DNA of 64,000 nt from Oegoconia quadripuncta (GCA_949316235.1 OX438759.1:17298618-17362617), one strand, 5' to 3'; counted from the stretch's first letter, positions 20,330-30,062 are shown. Notes: generated from the letters alone by a model not told the origin. Made by a program: numbers and translations.

Positions 20330-20383
20330 ATAATGAAAACTATAAACTGAAAATTTGGAAAGCCGCCGACAAAGCAAATAAAT

Positions 20384-20645
20384 AAATATCTTTGCACATA
20401 CACACAGCGCCATCTAGTTCCACACTAAGCAATTAGGCTTGTATTCTGGATACCATCTGGTTGATAAACTACACAATTACTTTTTTTTTGTAAATAAATA
20501 CATGAATAAATTAAAAACGTCCATAACTCGGGAACACATGTCTGTATTCATCATACAAACATATGCCCCTAGCGGTACTCGAACCCGCGTCCTTTTGGTA
20601 TAGCAGTCAGAATTTTTAACCACTACACCAAACAGGTCGTCGTAC
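20384..20645 (-). repeat. SINE-B, full length
   Basis: Minus-strand head GACGACCTGTTTGGTGTAGT, B box GGGTTCGAGTACC and end ATGGCGCTGTGTGTATGTGC. Confidence 0.9.
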
Positions 20646-20711
20646 TATACACAAATGATTATATAATCCAGATAAACCAAACTAACTGTTTAAGGGTGTG
20701 TACACAAAACG

Positions 20712-20729
20712 CGATGTGACGTCACATCG
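20712..20729. promoter_or_regulatory. Perfect 18-bp palindrome with CRE core
   Basis: CGATGTGACGTCACATCG is its own complement and centres on TGACGTCA, the CREB/ATF consensus. No gene start is recognised nearby, so a regulatory role is speculative. It may be part of an unrecognised repeat. Confidence 0.35.
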
Positions 20730-20838
20730 TAAAAATCTACGAGCTCGCACGACGCATCGCACTTGCGAATTGATTCGCAGCGCGCAAAATCTTCTTTGTT
20801 TATTTTTATTTTCCTATTATTTTTACTAAAATAACAGA

Positions 20839-20955
20839 AGTTTTTTTTTATGCACGACAGGTTTGTACTTGACCTCAATCACACTTGATGTTAAGTGAAG
20901 ATGAGGTCGAACGTGGAAGCGTACTGACCCGGAAACCCCAACACATTTGGGGGAC
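20839..20955 (-). repeat. SINE-C 3' fragment
   Basis: A tail complement through CCCCAACACATTTGGGGGAC, then an abrupt switch to SINE-A sequence. Confidence 0.8.
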
Positions 20956-21016
20956 TTTGGTTTGGAAACCTTTGGTTTCGCTGATAGTGACCCTATCCAC
21001 TACACCAATCGGTCGT
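20956..21016 (-). repeat. SINE-A 5' fragment
   Basis: GGTTTCGCTGATAGTGACCC and TACACCAATCGGTCGT are the complement of the SINE-A head. It is joined directly to the SINE-C fragment. Confidence 0.75.
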
Positions 21017-21025
21017 ACAAATACA

Positions 21026-21123
21026 CTGCTTAGTGTTATGATGTCGAAATGTAACCTTATTATACACGAATTATTATTTACTGTGAAATAAGGCTACATT
21101 TCGAAAACCATAACACCAAGCAG
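21026..21123. other. Inverted repeat / hairpin
   Basis: Arms of 35-36 bp (21026-21060 and 21088-21123) pair with a few mismatches around a 27-nt loop; shared blocks include CTTGGTGTTATG and TCGAAATGTA. Not explained by the SINE fragments beside it. Confidence 0.75.
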
Positions 21124-21208
21124 GATAGTTGTGGAGTCGGATATTTTTGTATGTATTTCTGTAATACGCAAATAAACATTATATCTATCAAATATCATCT
21201 AATTCGAC

Positions 21209-21480
21209 GACCTGTTTGGTGTAGTGGTTAGAAACTCTGCTGCTATACCTAAAGGTCGCGGGTTCGAATCGCGCTAGGCGCATATGTTTGTATGATGAAT
21301 ACGGACATTTGTACCCGGCTTGTGGATGTTTTTCGTTTTTATATGTATTTATTAAAAAAAAATGTATTTGTGTAATATATCAACCATCTGGTATCCATAA
21401 CACAAGCCTAGTTGCTTAGTGTGGAACTAGATGGCGCTGTCTGTATATGTCCAAGGATATTTTATCCAAAGATATTTATG
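21209..21480 (+). repeat. SINE-B, full length
   Basis: Starts CGACGACCTGTTTGGTGTAG, B box GGGTTCGAATCGC, end GGAACTAGATGGCGCTGTCT. A good reference copy. Confidence 0.9.
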
Positions 21481-22014
21481 AGAAAACAAGACAGTCTACG
21501 AAATCAAATTTCAATGGTAAAATATTAAACATTCGTAAGTTATTACTAATCTAGGATTTTGTGATTAGTACGCTCCACACTCTGTGATTAAATACGAAAC
21601 AGTCAGCTACAGCGGTTGGGTGTGACGTCACTGAGAGCGGGGCGGCCATTTTGCCAAAAGAAATGCAAGACGTGGTTTTTACAGCAGCAGAAATCGGCGT
21701 GCATATGGACCATCGATCGGCTGTAAGCGATCCATGCGGATAAACCAGCCTTTGTACACTTTTATAATGACCACCGTCATGATTTGTCATGGATGGTGAT
21801 CTTGGCAACAAAATAAACTAGCACAAAGTCATTTGCCATCATGGAGTTCCAGTCCCTACAGGATAGGAGCTCCATCATCAAATCAGCAATTATTAATTGA
21901 AAAATGATTTGCTAATTTTGAAACTGACAATATGTAAGCTAAATAGCATGGCACATTAAATAAATAAATACACACTTCAAACAAACCATTCATTTCCCTA
22001 TCATCAGGCTGCAG
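21481..22014. other. No recognised feature
   Basis: Possibly single-copy. A GGGGCGGCCATTTTG patch lies at about 21640. No gene identified. Confidence 0.4.
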
Positions 22015-22125
22015 ATGCACTATAAATACATACTCATACACACATACACACTCATACACACATACACATTCATAAACACATACTCATACACAAACACATA
22101 CTCGCACGCACACATACATAACAGA
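22015..22125. repeat. CATACACA-rich low-complexity tract
   Basis: Irregular CATACACA / CTCATACA units. The 97-codon frame across it is low-complexity and continues into a LINE end. Confidence 0.9.
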
Positions 22126-22185
22126 TTAGTTATTACATTTTTATTTCATTCTTATTTTATAACTAGCATAATATTAACCTATTTC

Positions 22186-22352
22186 ACCATAACGGCGTCA
22201 GTCTTTCCTGAATCCTACAACCTTGGGATCTTCAACAGCAGAGTGAATAGGCATTTACTGGGATCGCGTGCTTCATCTTCGGCCACATCGTCACTTTCCA
22301 TCAGGTGAGATTGTGGTCAAACGCGAATCCAGTCAATCATAAAAAAAAAACC
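22186..22352 (+). repeat. LINE-G 3' end with coding remnant
   Basis: Encodes ASVFPESYNLGIFNSRVNRH, the C-terminal strand of a LINE ORF2 (compare 24213 and 25347). Then come CCATCAGGTGAGATTGTGGT and an A tail. Confidence 0.75.
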
Positions 22353-23116
22353 TTAATTGGACAAATATTTGACATTTAGTTATGGAAGAGCGGAGCCTCC
22401 TAATACAGGTATTTTATACTTAAAAGGAGACCCCCGATACTTCATTGATTGTTATATTAAGGTACTGAAATAAACATTTTTCATTTACATTTTTTTCATT
22501 TTCAAATAAAAGCTTGTAAAAATTACACATTGTGCTATATTGTGATTTTTTTAAGATATCCGATAAATTTTCTATAATTTTGATGGAAGCGAAAATGGGC
22601 GAGCAAACTCAGTGCCTTGTTAAACGCTTTGTGCACTACATCCGCTTTCACTCGACACAACCCAAGTCACGCTCAAAGCGACCATCTCAAAGCAACTGTA
22701 TGCAAGCTGGTTTCGTAATCACAAGACCGAAAAGGGATATGTTATACTTATATAATACTTAATGCAGCTTATTGTTAGCGATTGTCTGTGAGAACTGTTG
22801 AAGAAACAGATAAATACTCCTCGTATTTAAACCATTTGTGTCTACACACAGAAAAACCTATAAAAATATATCCAGAGGTGAACAAAAACTAGGCATGAAC
22901 AATGAGTACGTAGGGGACAGTCCCAGTAAACATTCAGTGACGTAAATCGCTCAGCATTGGTTTTCAGCCTGCCCCGCCTCATGTTACAATTATATGTAGG
23001 ATATTAGTGTGGGCGTTGCGAGCGACCGGGACGGAGTCAGTCGCGTGGTAAAGGGTAGCTCGGGCAATGGCGATATTATTGCAAGCTACTGTAGGCAAAT
23101 AACTTTCGCATCTCAA
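22353..23116. other. No recognised feature
   Basis: A 76-codon plus-strand frame at 22532-22762 shows no motif. A GC-richer stretch (22970-23080) is unassigned. Confidence 0.4.
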
Positions 23117-23292
23117 CTAATATTATAAATGCGAAAGTTTCATGGGTGTGCACGTATGTATGCATGTATGTGTGTTACCAATTCACGCCTAAACAGCTGG
23201 ACGGCTTTGGATGAAATTTGGTTGGTAGAGAGTTTAGTACCTGGATTAACATATAGGAATTTTTTTGCTGAACCGGGCAACAGCTAGTTTAT
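23117..23292 (+). repeat. Hel-like repeat
   Basis: Starts ACTAATATTATAAATGCGAA, includes CTGGACGGCTTTGGATGAAA and ends GGGCAACAGCTAGTTTATAATATTAG. Such ends recur at 39297, 48478, 55371, 59705 and 62855. The CTAG(T) end after a GC-rich stretch recalls a Helitron 3' end but this is unproven. Confidence 0.65.
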
Positions 23293-23400
23293 AATATTAG
23301 TGCGATAATGTTACGACCTTTTTCCCCAAATGGTGTAGTCAGATATACCCCAAACAAAAGCATTTGGGTGTTACAAAGATTACCTTAAAACGTGATAACC
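23293..23400 (+). repeat. Rep-F 5' part
   Basis: ACGACCTTTTTCCCCAAATG ... CCCAAACAAAAGCATTTGGG. Confidence 0.55.
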
Positions 23401-23520
23401 ATAACCCAAAGTTTGCTTGCAAGAGATCGCTTTTAGTAATAAAGCCGCCAAATTTTCTTGTTTATCTTTGTGTTATGTTTCTTATTGTTGTGCAATAAAG
23501 AATGTTTTGTTTGTTTATTT
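23401..23520 (+). repeat. LINE 3' UTR
   Basis: GTTTGCTTGCAAGAGATCGC to GTTGTGCAATAAAGAATG. It matches 26668-26775. Confidence 0.7.
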
Positions 23521-23717
23521 GTTTGTTATAAGTAGTAGCGAAAGTATAAAAGTTAGCTTGAAACAACATCACATGGTTCAGCATTCGAAATATACAGAAC
23601 AGATGATTTTGGTCTAAAGTCCGTCAGTCACAATTTTTCGACACGTGCATGGGTAGCAAAGAAAAAGAGAAAGACCGATAATAAGCTACATGCAGCAGAT
23701 AAAAGAGAAGTTGAACG

Positions 23718-23816
23718 TCGTATCGTATCAGGAGGTCAAGAGGAAGGCGGAGAGCAGAGAGATATGGAAAAATCTCCACCGACAAGAGCATGGCTCTTAA
23801 ATCAGATGATGATGAT
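23718..23816 (+). repeat. LINE tail, RTE-like
   Basis: CGTCGTATCGTATCAGGAGG, GAGATATGGAAAAATCTCCA and a GATGATGATG end resemble the last codons and tail of a lepidopteran LINE. Confidence 0.45.
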
Positions 23817-24139
23817 GCATGGGTAGCATGACCACACGGGATGTAGTTTATGGCACGTTATTTCGCGCGCATCTGTCACAATGCTGCTGTACGACTGTTA
23901 TGTCGCTCATTTTGACAGATGACCGACATAAAACTTGAAAGGATTGTTTCATTTTTAAATTAATCGGCAGTATATGAGTTCACATGTATTTGGCCAGTAC
24001 AGCATTTTCGATTTAGCTCGATGGAGGTTGTCAAAATAATGCCCTCATTTCCAAACATGCATTGAGAAAAATACTTTGTTTAAAAACATCGAAACACAAA
24101 AGTATAAATTGAAAATATAGAAGATCCACAGAAAAAGAA
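23817..24139. other. No recognised feature
   Basis: Contains ATCTGTCACAATG and CATTTTGACAGATGACC, a short imperfect inverted repeat. Nothing else. Confidence 0.35.
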
Positions 24140-24212
24140 ATTATTCACATTGTTATCCCAAATGCCACCCTATTCAGAGATATCCCAAACAGTAGTGTTT
24201 GGGTGTTTTCTT

Positions 24213-24437
24213 TTAATGATTGACTGAATTCTCGTTTGACCACAATCTCACCAGATGGAAAGTGACAATGTGGTCGAAGATGAAGCACGCGATCTCAGTA
24301 AATGCCTATTCACCCTGCTCTTGAAGATCCCAAGGTTGTAGGATTCAGGAAAGACTGACGCCGGAAGGGAGTTCCATGCCTTGGCTGCTCGGATGATGAA
24401 TGAAGATTCGAACTTCTTAGTAGGTATTCCAAACATT
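24213..24437 (-). pseudogene. LINE-G RT C-terminal end inside Rep-F
   Basis: The minus strand encodes FGIPTKKFESSFIIRAAKAW, NSLPASVFPESYNLGIFKSR and VNRHLLRSRASSS. This is the F-SS---R-A-AWNSLP-------LG-FK-R-N-HL pattern that ends jockey/R1-type LINE ORF2. The 3' tail is ATTGTGGTCAAACGAGAATT plus T-rich end on the plus strand. Its position interrupts Rep-F cleanly. The RT domain is absent. Confidence 0.8.
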
Positions 24438-24481
24438 AAGAGTTCAGTGATTACAACATCCCCAGGTTCACCTTACGAAAT

Positions 24482-24866
24482 ATTATGTCCTTACCTATGA
24501 AATTGGCGTTTTGTATGAAGAATTTCATTAAGACTGTTTCCTAATTTAGCTAAACTTCGTGTGTATTATCGGATAACATTAATTTAAATATAGGCAGTGT
24601 TAATTTTTAAAAGTAACCGTTTAATAAAAGTTGCTGCAAATCTAAGACATAATATGGGAAGCTCATGAAAAGAGCTGTGTTCAAGTTTTTTTTATTATGT
24701 CATTTAGCTCAGACATTAAAAAATATTTAATGTGAAACCTAGAAAATATATTCTATTTTCCAAATAAAAAACCATATTTGGAAATAGCTATAAAATCTTA
24801 GAAGTTGGTACATATGATTAACGAAGAAAAAAAAATCTCCAATTTCATAGGTAATGAATGACCAAA
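24482..24866 (+). mobile_element. MITE-I, nearly complete, inside Rep-F
   Basis: TATTATGTCCTTACCTATGA at the left and CATAGGTAATGAATGACCAA at the right are the MITE-I ends. The central GGGAAGCTCATGAAAAGAGC block is shared with the other copies. Confidence 0.8.
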
Positions 24867-25257
24867 TACAGTGGTAAGCCCATCGCCAAATTAATCTATA
24901 GATGTTTTTTGGTGTAAAGTTCCATAGTCACCTTTTACGACACACACGGGAAGAGACTGGTTGGTTCTATTCTATTTACGTTCTGAAAGTATGATATAAT
25001 ATGAATAGCAAGTAGTCCACAAATAAAGCGTAAGTAAGTATACAGGTAATATTAATCATGAAACAATAAACTCCCGTCACCTGACGTGAGAAAGTTGGTC
25101 AGATGTGAACATTGTTCATGCGACAGTACAGCGCTGTATTTAGGGGGCGCTTATTTTCATCCATTCTAGTGAAGTTTTTTGCACGCTTTAAAACGACCAC
25201 TGTTTGTAGCTCTACAACTTATAATCAAAAATGTATACCAAGTCGACATATACGAAG

Positions 25258-25346
25258 CTGGGTCAGTACGTTACCACCTTCGGTCTCATCTTCACTTAAC
25301 ATAAGGTGTGATTGAAGTCAAGTGCTAACCTGTGCATAAAAAAAAG
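25258..25346 (+). repeat. SINE-C 3' fragment
   Basis: GGGTCAGTACGTTACCACCT to GTGCATAAAAAAAAG. It runs directly into a LINE-G end. Confidence 0.8.
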
Positions 25347-25592
25347 TTATCTAATTTTATACCGAACATCCGCACTAAGAAGTTCGATTCCTCATTCATG
25401 ATCCGAACAGCCAAGGCATGGAACTCCCTTCCGGCGTCAGTCTTTACTGAATCCTATAACCTTGGGATCTTCAAGCACAGAGTGAATGGGCATATTTACT
25501 GGGATCACGTGCTTCATCTTCGACCACATCGTCACTTTCCATCAGGTGAGATTGTGGTCAAACGCGAATCCAGTCAATCATAAAAAAAAATA
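25347..25592 (+). pseudogene. LINE-G RT C-terminal end
   Basis: Encodes NIRTKKFDSSFMIRTAKAWN and SLPASVFTESYNLGIFKHRV, followed by the common 3' UTR and A tail (ending about 25590). Paralogous to 24213-24437. Only the last about 60 codons remain. Confidence 0.8.
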
Positions 25593-25988
25593 CCCGACGG
25601 CCCCAGGAACGGGGTGATGTTTTTCGAGTGGTATGTTGATGTTGATCTCTATGCCTCCTGTAGAGTAACCTATCTTACTTTCGAAACTTTCTTGCTCGAA
25701 TTTCAATTGTTCGAAAACGGTAATAAGAAATTTCAATTGCCAGAGTGATATTTTATATCACTTTATTTCTCATGAACTTATTTTATATATGTTTCACATA
25801 CTAACCGATCATCAGAACTACTTTTTGATGTTTGACAGATGTTTTACTTACGATAATTTAAATTACTAGAATAACTTTATGTCGAAATTACTTTTTCTAG
25901 ACAACCCCTAACTGTAACGACGAGCGAAACGAGCGAGCAATATGGGTCGGAACACCCTGACTCGACACAGTTGGTTAGGTTCAGAAGG
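25593..25988. other. No recognised feature
   Basis: Includes ACGAGCGAAACGAGCGAGCA, a GC-richer patch. Nothing assigned. Confidence 0.35.
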
Positions 25989-26118
25989 TTAAGGCAACAA
26001 GGCAAGTGAAGTCCCCAACCCGCATTGGGCCAGCGTGGTGGAGTATGGCCCATACTCCCTCATTATACGAGGAAAGGCCTTATCCCTGCAGTGGGATGTT
26101 TACGGGCTGAGATGATGA
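25989..26118 (+). repeat. SINE-D-type tail
   Basis: AAGGCAACAAGGCAAGTGAA, CCCGCATTGGGCCAGCGTGG and GTGGGATGTTTACGGGCTGA. The 5' junction AAGGCAACAAGGCAAG recurs exactly at 26557. Confidence 0.8.
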
Positions 26119-26157
26119 GATAGTGGCTGCTGGATTTTGGCTGCCAACTTCACACCT

Positions 26158-26235
26158 GTCCTGATGATGGTCACGGGAAGTTGATTAATGCAGGCCGCGT
26201 CCCACCGGTCGCTATGGAAATCTATAAAAGAGGGT
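26158..26235 (+). repeat. RTE 3' end scrap
   Basis: AATGCAGGCCGCGTCCCACCGGTCGCTATGGAAATC resembles the ends at 32755 and 43876 (GCAGGCCG---CC-ACCGGTC). Confidence 0.55.
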
Positions 26236-26556
26236 ATATTCAACATTGAATTTCCTGCGGCTGGTGATGACTCCAATATTCACTGACGACGGCCCTGTGT
26301 ATTCGAACTATTTTCAACTTCATAAACTGTACGACTATGGCGACTGTAATAACGGCCATATTACTCGTAATTCTTGATGCGTGCACGAATTTGTTTAATG
26401 AAAGTTAAATCCCGACTGATGATAATTTTAACACGTCCTGCCATATATGTAAATTACAAAATCTTCCCTCTCATGTTCACTTCTTCATATTCAATCAATC
26501 AACCAAATAGTCATTATTGTTTAAATAAGGAAGGTACATTTAAATATATTCTTCCT
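26236..26556 (-). repeat. Mostly unassigned; LINE 3' tail at right edge
   Basis: On the minus strand 26556-26488 reads TATTTAAATGTACCTTCCTT then ATTTAAACAATAATGAC and GATTGATTGAA, the LINE end also seen at 34375-34438. The rest (26236-26487) is unrecognised. Confidence 0.5.
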
Positions 26557-26640
26557 TAAGGCAACAAGGCAAGTGAAGTCCCCAACCCGCATTGGGCCAG
26601 CGTGGTGGACTATGGCCCATACTCCCTCATTATACCTACC
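26557..26640 (+). repeat. SINE-D-type tail, second copy
   Basis: Starts with the same AAGGCAACAAGGCAAGTGAA as 25989 and stops at CCCTCATTATA. Confidence 0.75.
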
Positions 26641-26667
26641 TACATATCATGTGCGTAATGCTTCCTA

Positions 26668-26775
26668 ACCAAAAGGTTGCCTGGAAGTGATCGCTTTTGT
26701 ACTATCACTTTTTTATTTATCTTTGTGTTATATTTCTTATTGTTGTGCAATAAAGAATATTTTGTTTGTTTGATT
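26668..26775 (+). repeat. LINE 3' UTR
   Basis: AGGTTGCCTGGAAGTGATCG to GTTGTGCAATAAAGAATATTTTG. A second reversed tail, (TCAA)n, is at 26821-26836. Confidence 0.7.
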
Positions 26776-27005
26776 CAAGAGATTTCTGGCAGTCGATTAT
26801 TTTTATTTTGTTAAAAAGTTCAATCAATCAATCAAACAATTTTATTGTGATACACTTGTTTTTATTCTTCAATAAAGTACCATTTGACTTATACGACATC
26901 GTGTCATTGTAGCCAACTCTACCCTATTCGATCAGTGGTTAAAGTTATTTGATGAGGCGATTCGTTACAACCGAGCATTTCAACTCAAGCAATTGGACAA
27001 CTAAC

Positions 27006-27587
27006 ATGTTTATAACAACACCAGTGTTAGTGAGAAGTATATTGTTCTACTCATGTTTCTTAACAGTAATTCATTGCCAAGATCCGCCGGCGTCAGTTGA
27101 TAATTTAAATAATTGTCTAAGTGGTGATAAATTTCTGAAGATAATATACGACAACTTCATAGAACTAACCGGCGATTGGCACACTCTGTGCCATTGGGAG
27201 AACACAACCGTAAAACCTATTATGAATGAGTACCCAATCAAGCTGGTCGTGTCCCTATCCACTTTGAAGGACATCGGATTAATCAAGAAATGTAAGAAGT
27301 TCAAGTTCTCCCCCCACGAATATGTTCTAAAAATATCATTCCCGGCTCAGTTGAATGTAAGTGATACTTTGGTTGCGAGAAGGGGTGGCAAATATTACGC
27401 CTTGAGTCCAATCGAATGTGGCAAAACGATTCTGACGGAATTCAGGTACAACAAGAAGTATATTTTGTGGAGGACTCCCAACTTTAATGGTGGGAAGGAT
27501 GTGATACAGCATATCAAGATACCATCATCAGAGACTACTAATTGTGTAGTAATGAATGATTATTTGAAAAATTATTACGTATGCTAA
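27006..27587 (+). CDS. Gene A: secreted lipocalin-like protein, single exon
   Basis: 193 residues. Residues 1-24 are a hydrophobic signal peptide ending near C24|Q25. The mature part has cysteines at 37, 62, 96, 138, 180 and the last residue 193. G56-D57-W58 fits the lipocalin G-x-W, and KKYILW (150-155) occupies the place of the second lipocalin motif. RRGGKYYALSPIECG (125-139) aligns with GRDGGRYVYMTQCG of gene B. Two N-glycosylation sites (N66, N117). ATG 27006 is chosen because the signal peptide follows; an in-frame ATG at 26949 would add 19 hydrophilic residues. It is the most diverged of the three paralogs and lies on the opposite strand, 9.5 kb away. No intron is needed to reach the terminal Cys. 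Upstream, CGATCAGT at 26929-26936 could be an initiator. Ligand and tissue are unknown. Confidence 0.8.
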   Translation: MFITTPVLVRSILFYSCFLTVIHCQDPPASVDNLNNCLSGDKFLKIIYDNFIELTGDWHTLCHWENTTVKPIMNEYPIKLVVSLSTLKDIGLIKKCKKFKFSPHEYVLKISFPAQLNVSDTLVARRGGKYYALSPIECGKTILTEFRYNKKYILWRTPNFNGGKDVIQHIKIPSSETTNCVVMNDYLKNYYVC

Positions 27588-27682
27588 AAAAGTTGTTTTT
27601 TTTTTAACACTGACACTTTATGATATCTGGCTCCTTACAGTAAATAACTAAACTCACAAATGACGTGAACAACTAGGAAGAA

Positions 27683-27848
27683 ACCGCCTCTGTGGCTCAG
27701 TGTTAACAACATAAGGCTTACGATTCAGAGGTCGCGGGTCTGATCACCATCAGAGTACATGTTTAGTATTCTGTTTGGTTGGTGGTAAAGCATTTTAAAT
27801 GTCCGTCTGGCTTGCTACCACCATCCTATCTAAGTTAGCATTAGCATT
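27683..27848 (+). repeat. SINE-C, first part, split by SINE-D
   Basis: ACCGCCTCTGTGGCTCAGTG to the duplicated AGCATTAGCATT (27837-27848). The B-box region is GGGTCTGATCACC. Confidence 0.85.
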
Positions 27849-28160
27849 CATCATCATCAGCCCGTAAACATCCCACTGCAGAGATATAGGCATTCCCTCG
27901 TATAATGAGGGAGTATGGGGTGGTATGGGCCATAGTCCACCACGCTAGCCCAATGCTGGTTAGGGACATCACATGCCTTTGAATTTTTATTTCTCAGGTA
28001 TGCCGGTTTCCTTCACCGTTCAAGAGCAGTCGGATAAATGCACATAAGTAATTAAATTCAATTTTAAAACTCATTGGTACATGACCTCACTGGGGATCGA
28101 ACCAGGACCTCCCGAATTGGGAGACCGCATCTTAACCGCTGATCCACCGACGATCCGCTC
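27849..28160 (-). mobile_element. SINE-D inserted in SINE-C
   Basis: A full SINE-D on the minus strand (tail CATCATCATCAGCCCG at left, head complement CCGCTGATCCACCGACG at right). AGCATTAGCATT flanks it (27837-27848 and 28161-28172), a perfect 12-bp target duplication made from SINE-C sequence. Confidence 0.9.
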
Positions 28161-28245
28161 AGCATTAGCATTGTTGTGTTCCAGTTGGCAGAGATAAGAT
28201 AGCCTGTTCCACAAATAGGATAGGGTTTCCGGGTCCCCCTCCCCT
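28161..28245 (+). repeat. SINE-C, second part
   Basis: TGTTGTGTTCCAGTTGGCAG to GGGTTTCCGGGTCC. The final about 80 bp of the SINE are missing. Confidence 0.85.
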
Positions 28246-28550
28246 TTGATGTACGCCAACAAATCGACACAATCTACAAGTTGACACATGACATCCCAGA
28301 CAGATTTCGGGTATCTTTAAAAATGTCTGGAACCGTCTTAACACGCATTTCACCTCGTTGAGCAATGGAGATACGTCTCCATAAGAGTTGATATCGATTA
28401 AAGACATCGGACTCTTATCTATAATTAATTAGATGCCACTGGCACTAGACATTGCGAGAGACTTCAATCAATTTATGTCGGAGTGGTGATTCTGTATATC
28501 TCGACATCAATTCGTCTTAAGACACAGGAGTGGAGGAGGATATACATCAT
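28246..28550. other. No recognised feature
   Basis: Minus-strand frames (68-80 codons) in 28064-28407 cross SINE boundaries and are not credible genes. Confidence 0.4.
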
Positions 28551-28735
28551 TTTGTACAACAATTATAAATAGGTCTTTTTGCATCGTTTTAGTGATTTAG
28601 TTGATAGCCTATTTTATTCTTAAGTATTGAGACTGTTTACCTGCGTGCATGCTGTATTCACATCAAGTAGGATACATTCAATTAATTATGTCGTAGTAAG
28701 ACTAAAAATATTTTGAATTGTGTCCAGTTTTGTGA
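28551..28735 (-). repeat. Rep-M copy 1
   Basis: Inverted copy of 41436-41620: the blocks CAATTCAAAATATTTTTAGT, ATGTATCCTACTTGATGTGA and AATTGTTGTACAAAATGATG all match on the minus strand. Class unknown. Confidence 0.8.
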
Positions 28736-28974
28736 TCCGTTCAAAAAAAAAGAAAAAAAAAGAGTGTTCGTCACATTGCTGTGTCCCAGCCATTAGTACC
28801 CATAAATACAGTACCTAATAATATATCACAAAAAAGGTCAGTAAATTTAGCTGTTTGTGATAAGATAGCTAGTACCCGGCTTTCGAATTCTGTGCTAAAA
28901 TGTTACCGAAAGTTGAACTCTCGCACCTATTCTTCCCTAAAATAAAATTGATTATTAGTAATTAATATCTTTGT

Positions 28975-29097
28975 ACATTGTATTGCCCAAGATTCGAACG
29001 ATTTATGGCAAGCGCATGTTCACTTACGAAGGAGCACAGCTTTTTAACAATTTACCCTCAGATGTTAAAAAAATAACTTCATACAACCTAGGATTTA
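28975..29097 (+). pseudogene. LINE RT C-terminal end, split by SINE-C
   Basis: In frame it encodes KIRTIYGKRMFTYEGAQLFN and NLPSDVKKITSYNLGF, the F--A---FN-LP-------LG-F pattern of LINE ORF2 ends. The reading stops where SINE-C begins. The rest of the ORF and 3' UTR (to GAAATAAAGAATCTTTT, about 29640) follows the SINE from 29392. Confidence 0.7.
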
Positions 29098-29391
29098 TAA
29101 CCGCCTCCGTGGCTCAATGTAAACAACATTGAGTTTACGATTCGGAGGTCGCGGGTTCGATCCCCAGCGGGGTACATGTTTAAGTACTCGGTTTGGTTGG
29201 TGATAGGGCATCTTAAATGTCCGCCTGGCTAGCTACCACCATGTTATCTTAATCTGCCGCCAAGCAGCAATGTTAATAGCATTGTTGTGTTCCGGTTGTC
29301 AGAGATAAGATATCCAGTCCCCCAAACGTGCCGAGGTTTCCGGGTCAGTATCATCAGGTGTGATTGAGGTCAAGAACGAACCCGTCGTGCA
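29098..29391 (+). repeat. SINE-C inside a LINE 3' end
   Basis: Head ACCGCCTCCGTGGCTCAATG, B box GGGTTCGATCCCC and A tail. It lacks the CGCTTCCACCTTCG segment (GGGTCAGTATCATCAGG junction). Confidence 0.9.
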
Positions 29392-29650
29392 TAAAAAAAA
29401 AACAATACAAAGAAAAATTATCTCAACACGTATTGGTGAATTACAATATTATATTAATGTGAAATATTTACTCCCTAATTTTGGATATTTCGCTTTGTGT
29501 AGATAGTGCGAAACAAATACTTAGTGATTTTGTGTAGTGCGAGTGCGAACGATTTAATTTAGTTACTTACTACATATTATTTAATTATCCTTTTTCTCAT
29601 GTAAGTGACTGCTGTCTTTATGAGAAATAAAGAATCTTTTAACTGATTTA
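29392..29650 (+). repeat. LINE 3' end after the SINE-C
   Basis: Starts with an A-rich stretch encoding KRKLSQHVLVNY-like residues and ends in GAGAAATAAAGAATC. Probably the rest of the LINE at 28975. Confidence 0.5.
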
Positions 29651-30060
29651 TTGTTTGTTTAGTAATCCAAATGCATACCTGTATAAAATTTATTTATTTG
29701 GCTGTGAGAATTGATTTACAAGTATATGCTATTAGATATGGTCGCGCAAACAAATTTTTTTCGCGCTTATCTTAGTTAGATATTACAGCACTTCTCTTAG
29801 AATTCTCCAGAACTAACTGCTGAGAATAAATGATCACAAACCAAAACCGCCCACAACAAATGTTTTTTAATCTGTACTCACAACCTGTAGAAATACAAAA
29901 AAAAAAAACAAAACAACAAATATGAGTTTTACGATTAATATCGTTTCTTAAGAACTCGCATGTCTTTTGGTTATTTATCCATGGTAAGTGATACATTTTT
30001 TACAAAATAAATCAGCATTAATTTTAGTCTGTATAAATGTATTCATTGCTCAAATTATAT
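29651..30060. other. No recognised feature
   Basis: Low-complexity A/T. A 74-codon minus-strand frame at 29772-29996 is unsupported. Confidence 0.4.
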
Positions 30061-30062
30061 TT

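Larger units (their letters stand above)
24140..24975 (+). repeat. Rep-F split by two insertions
   Basis: Rep-F pieces at about 24152-24212, 24438-24481 and 24867-24975 read in order (GTAGTGTTTGGGTGTT; AAACATTAAGAGTTCAGTGA; AGATGTTTTTTGGTGTAAAG). A LINE-G end and a MITE-I fill the gaps. Confidence 0.7.

Noticed and set aside
26949..27005. Upstream start codon for gene A
   Set aside because: It would place 19 hydrophilic residues before a clear signal peptide. ATG 27006 gives a normal secreted precursor like genes B and C.
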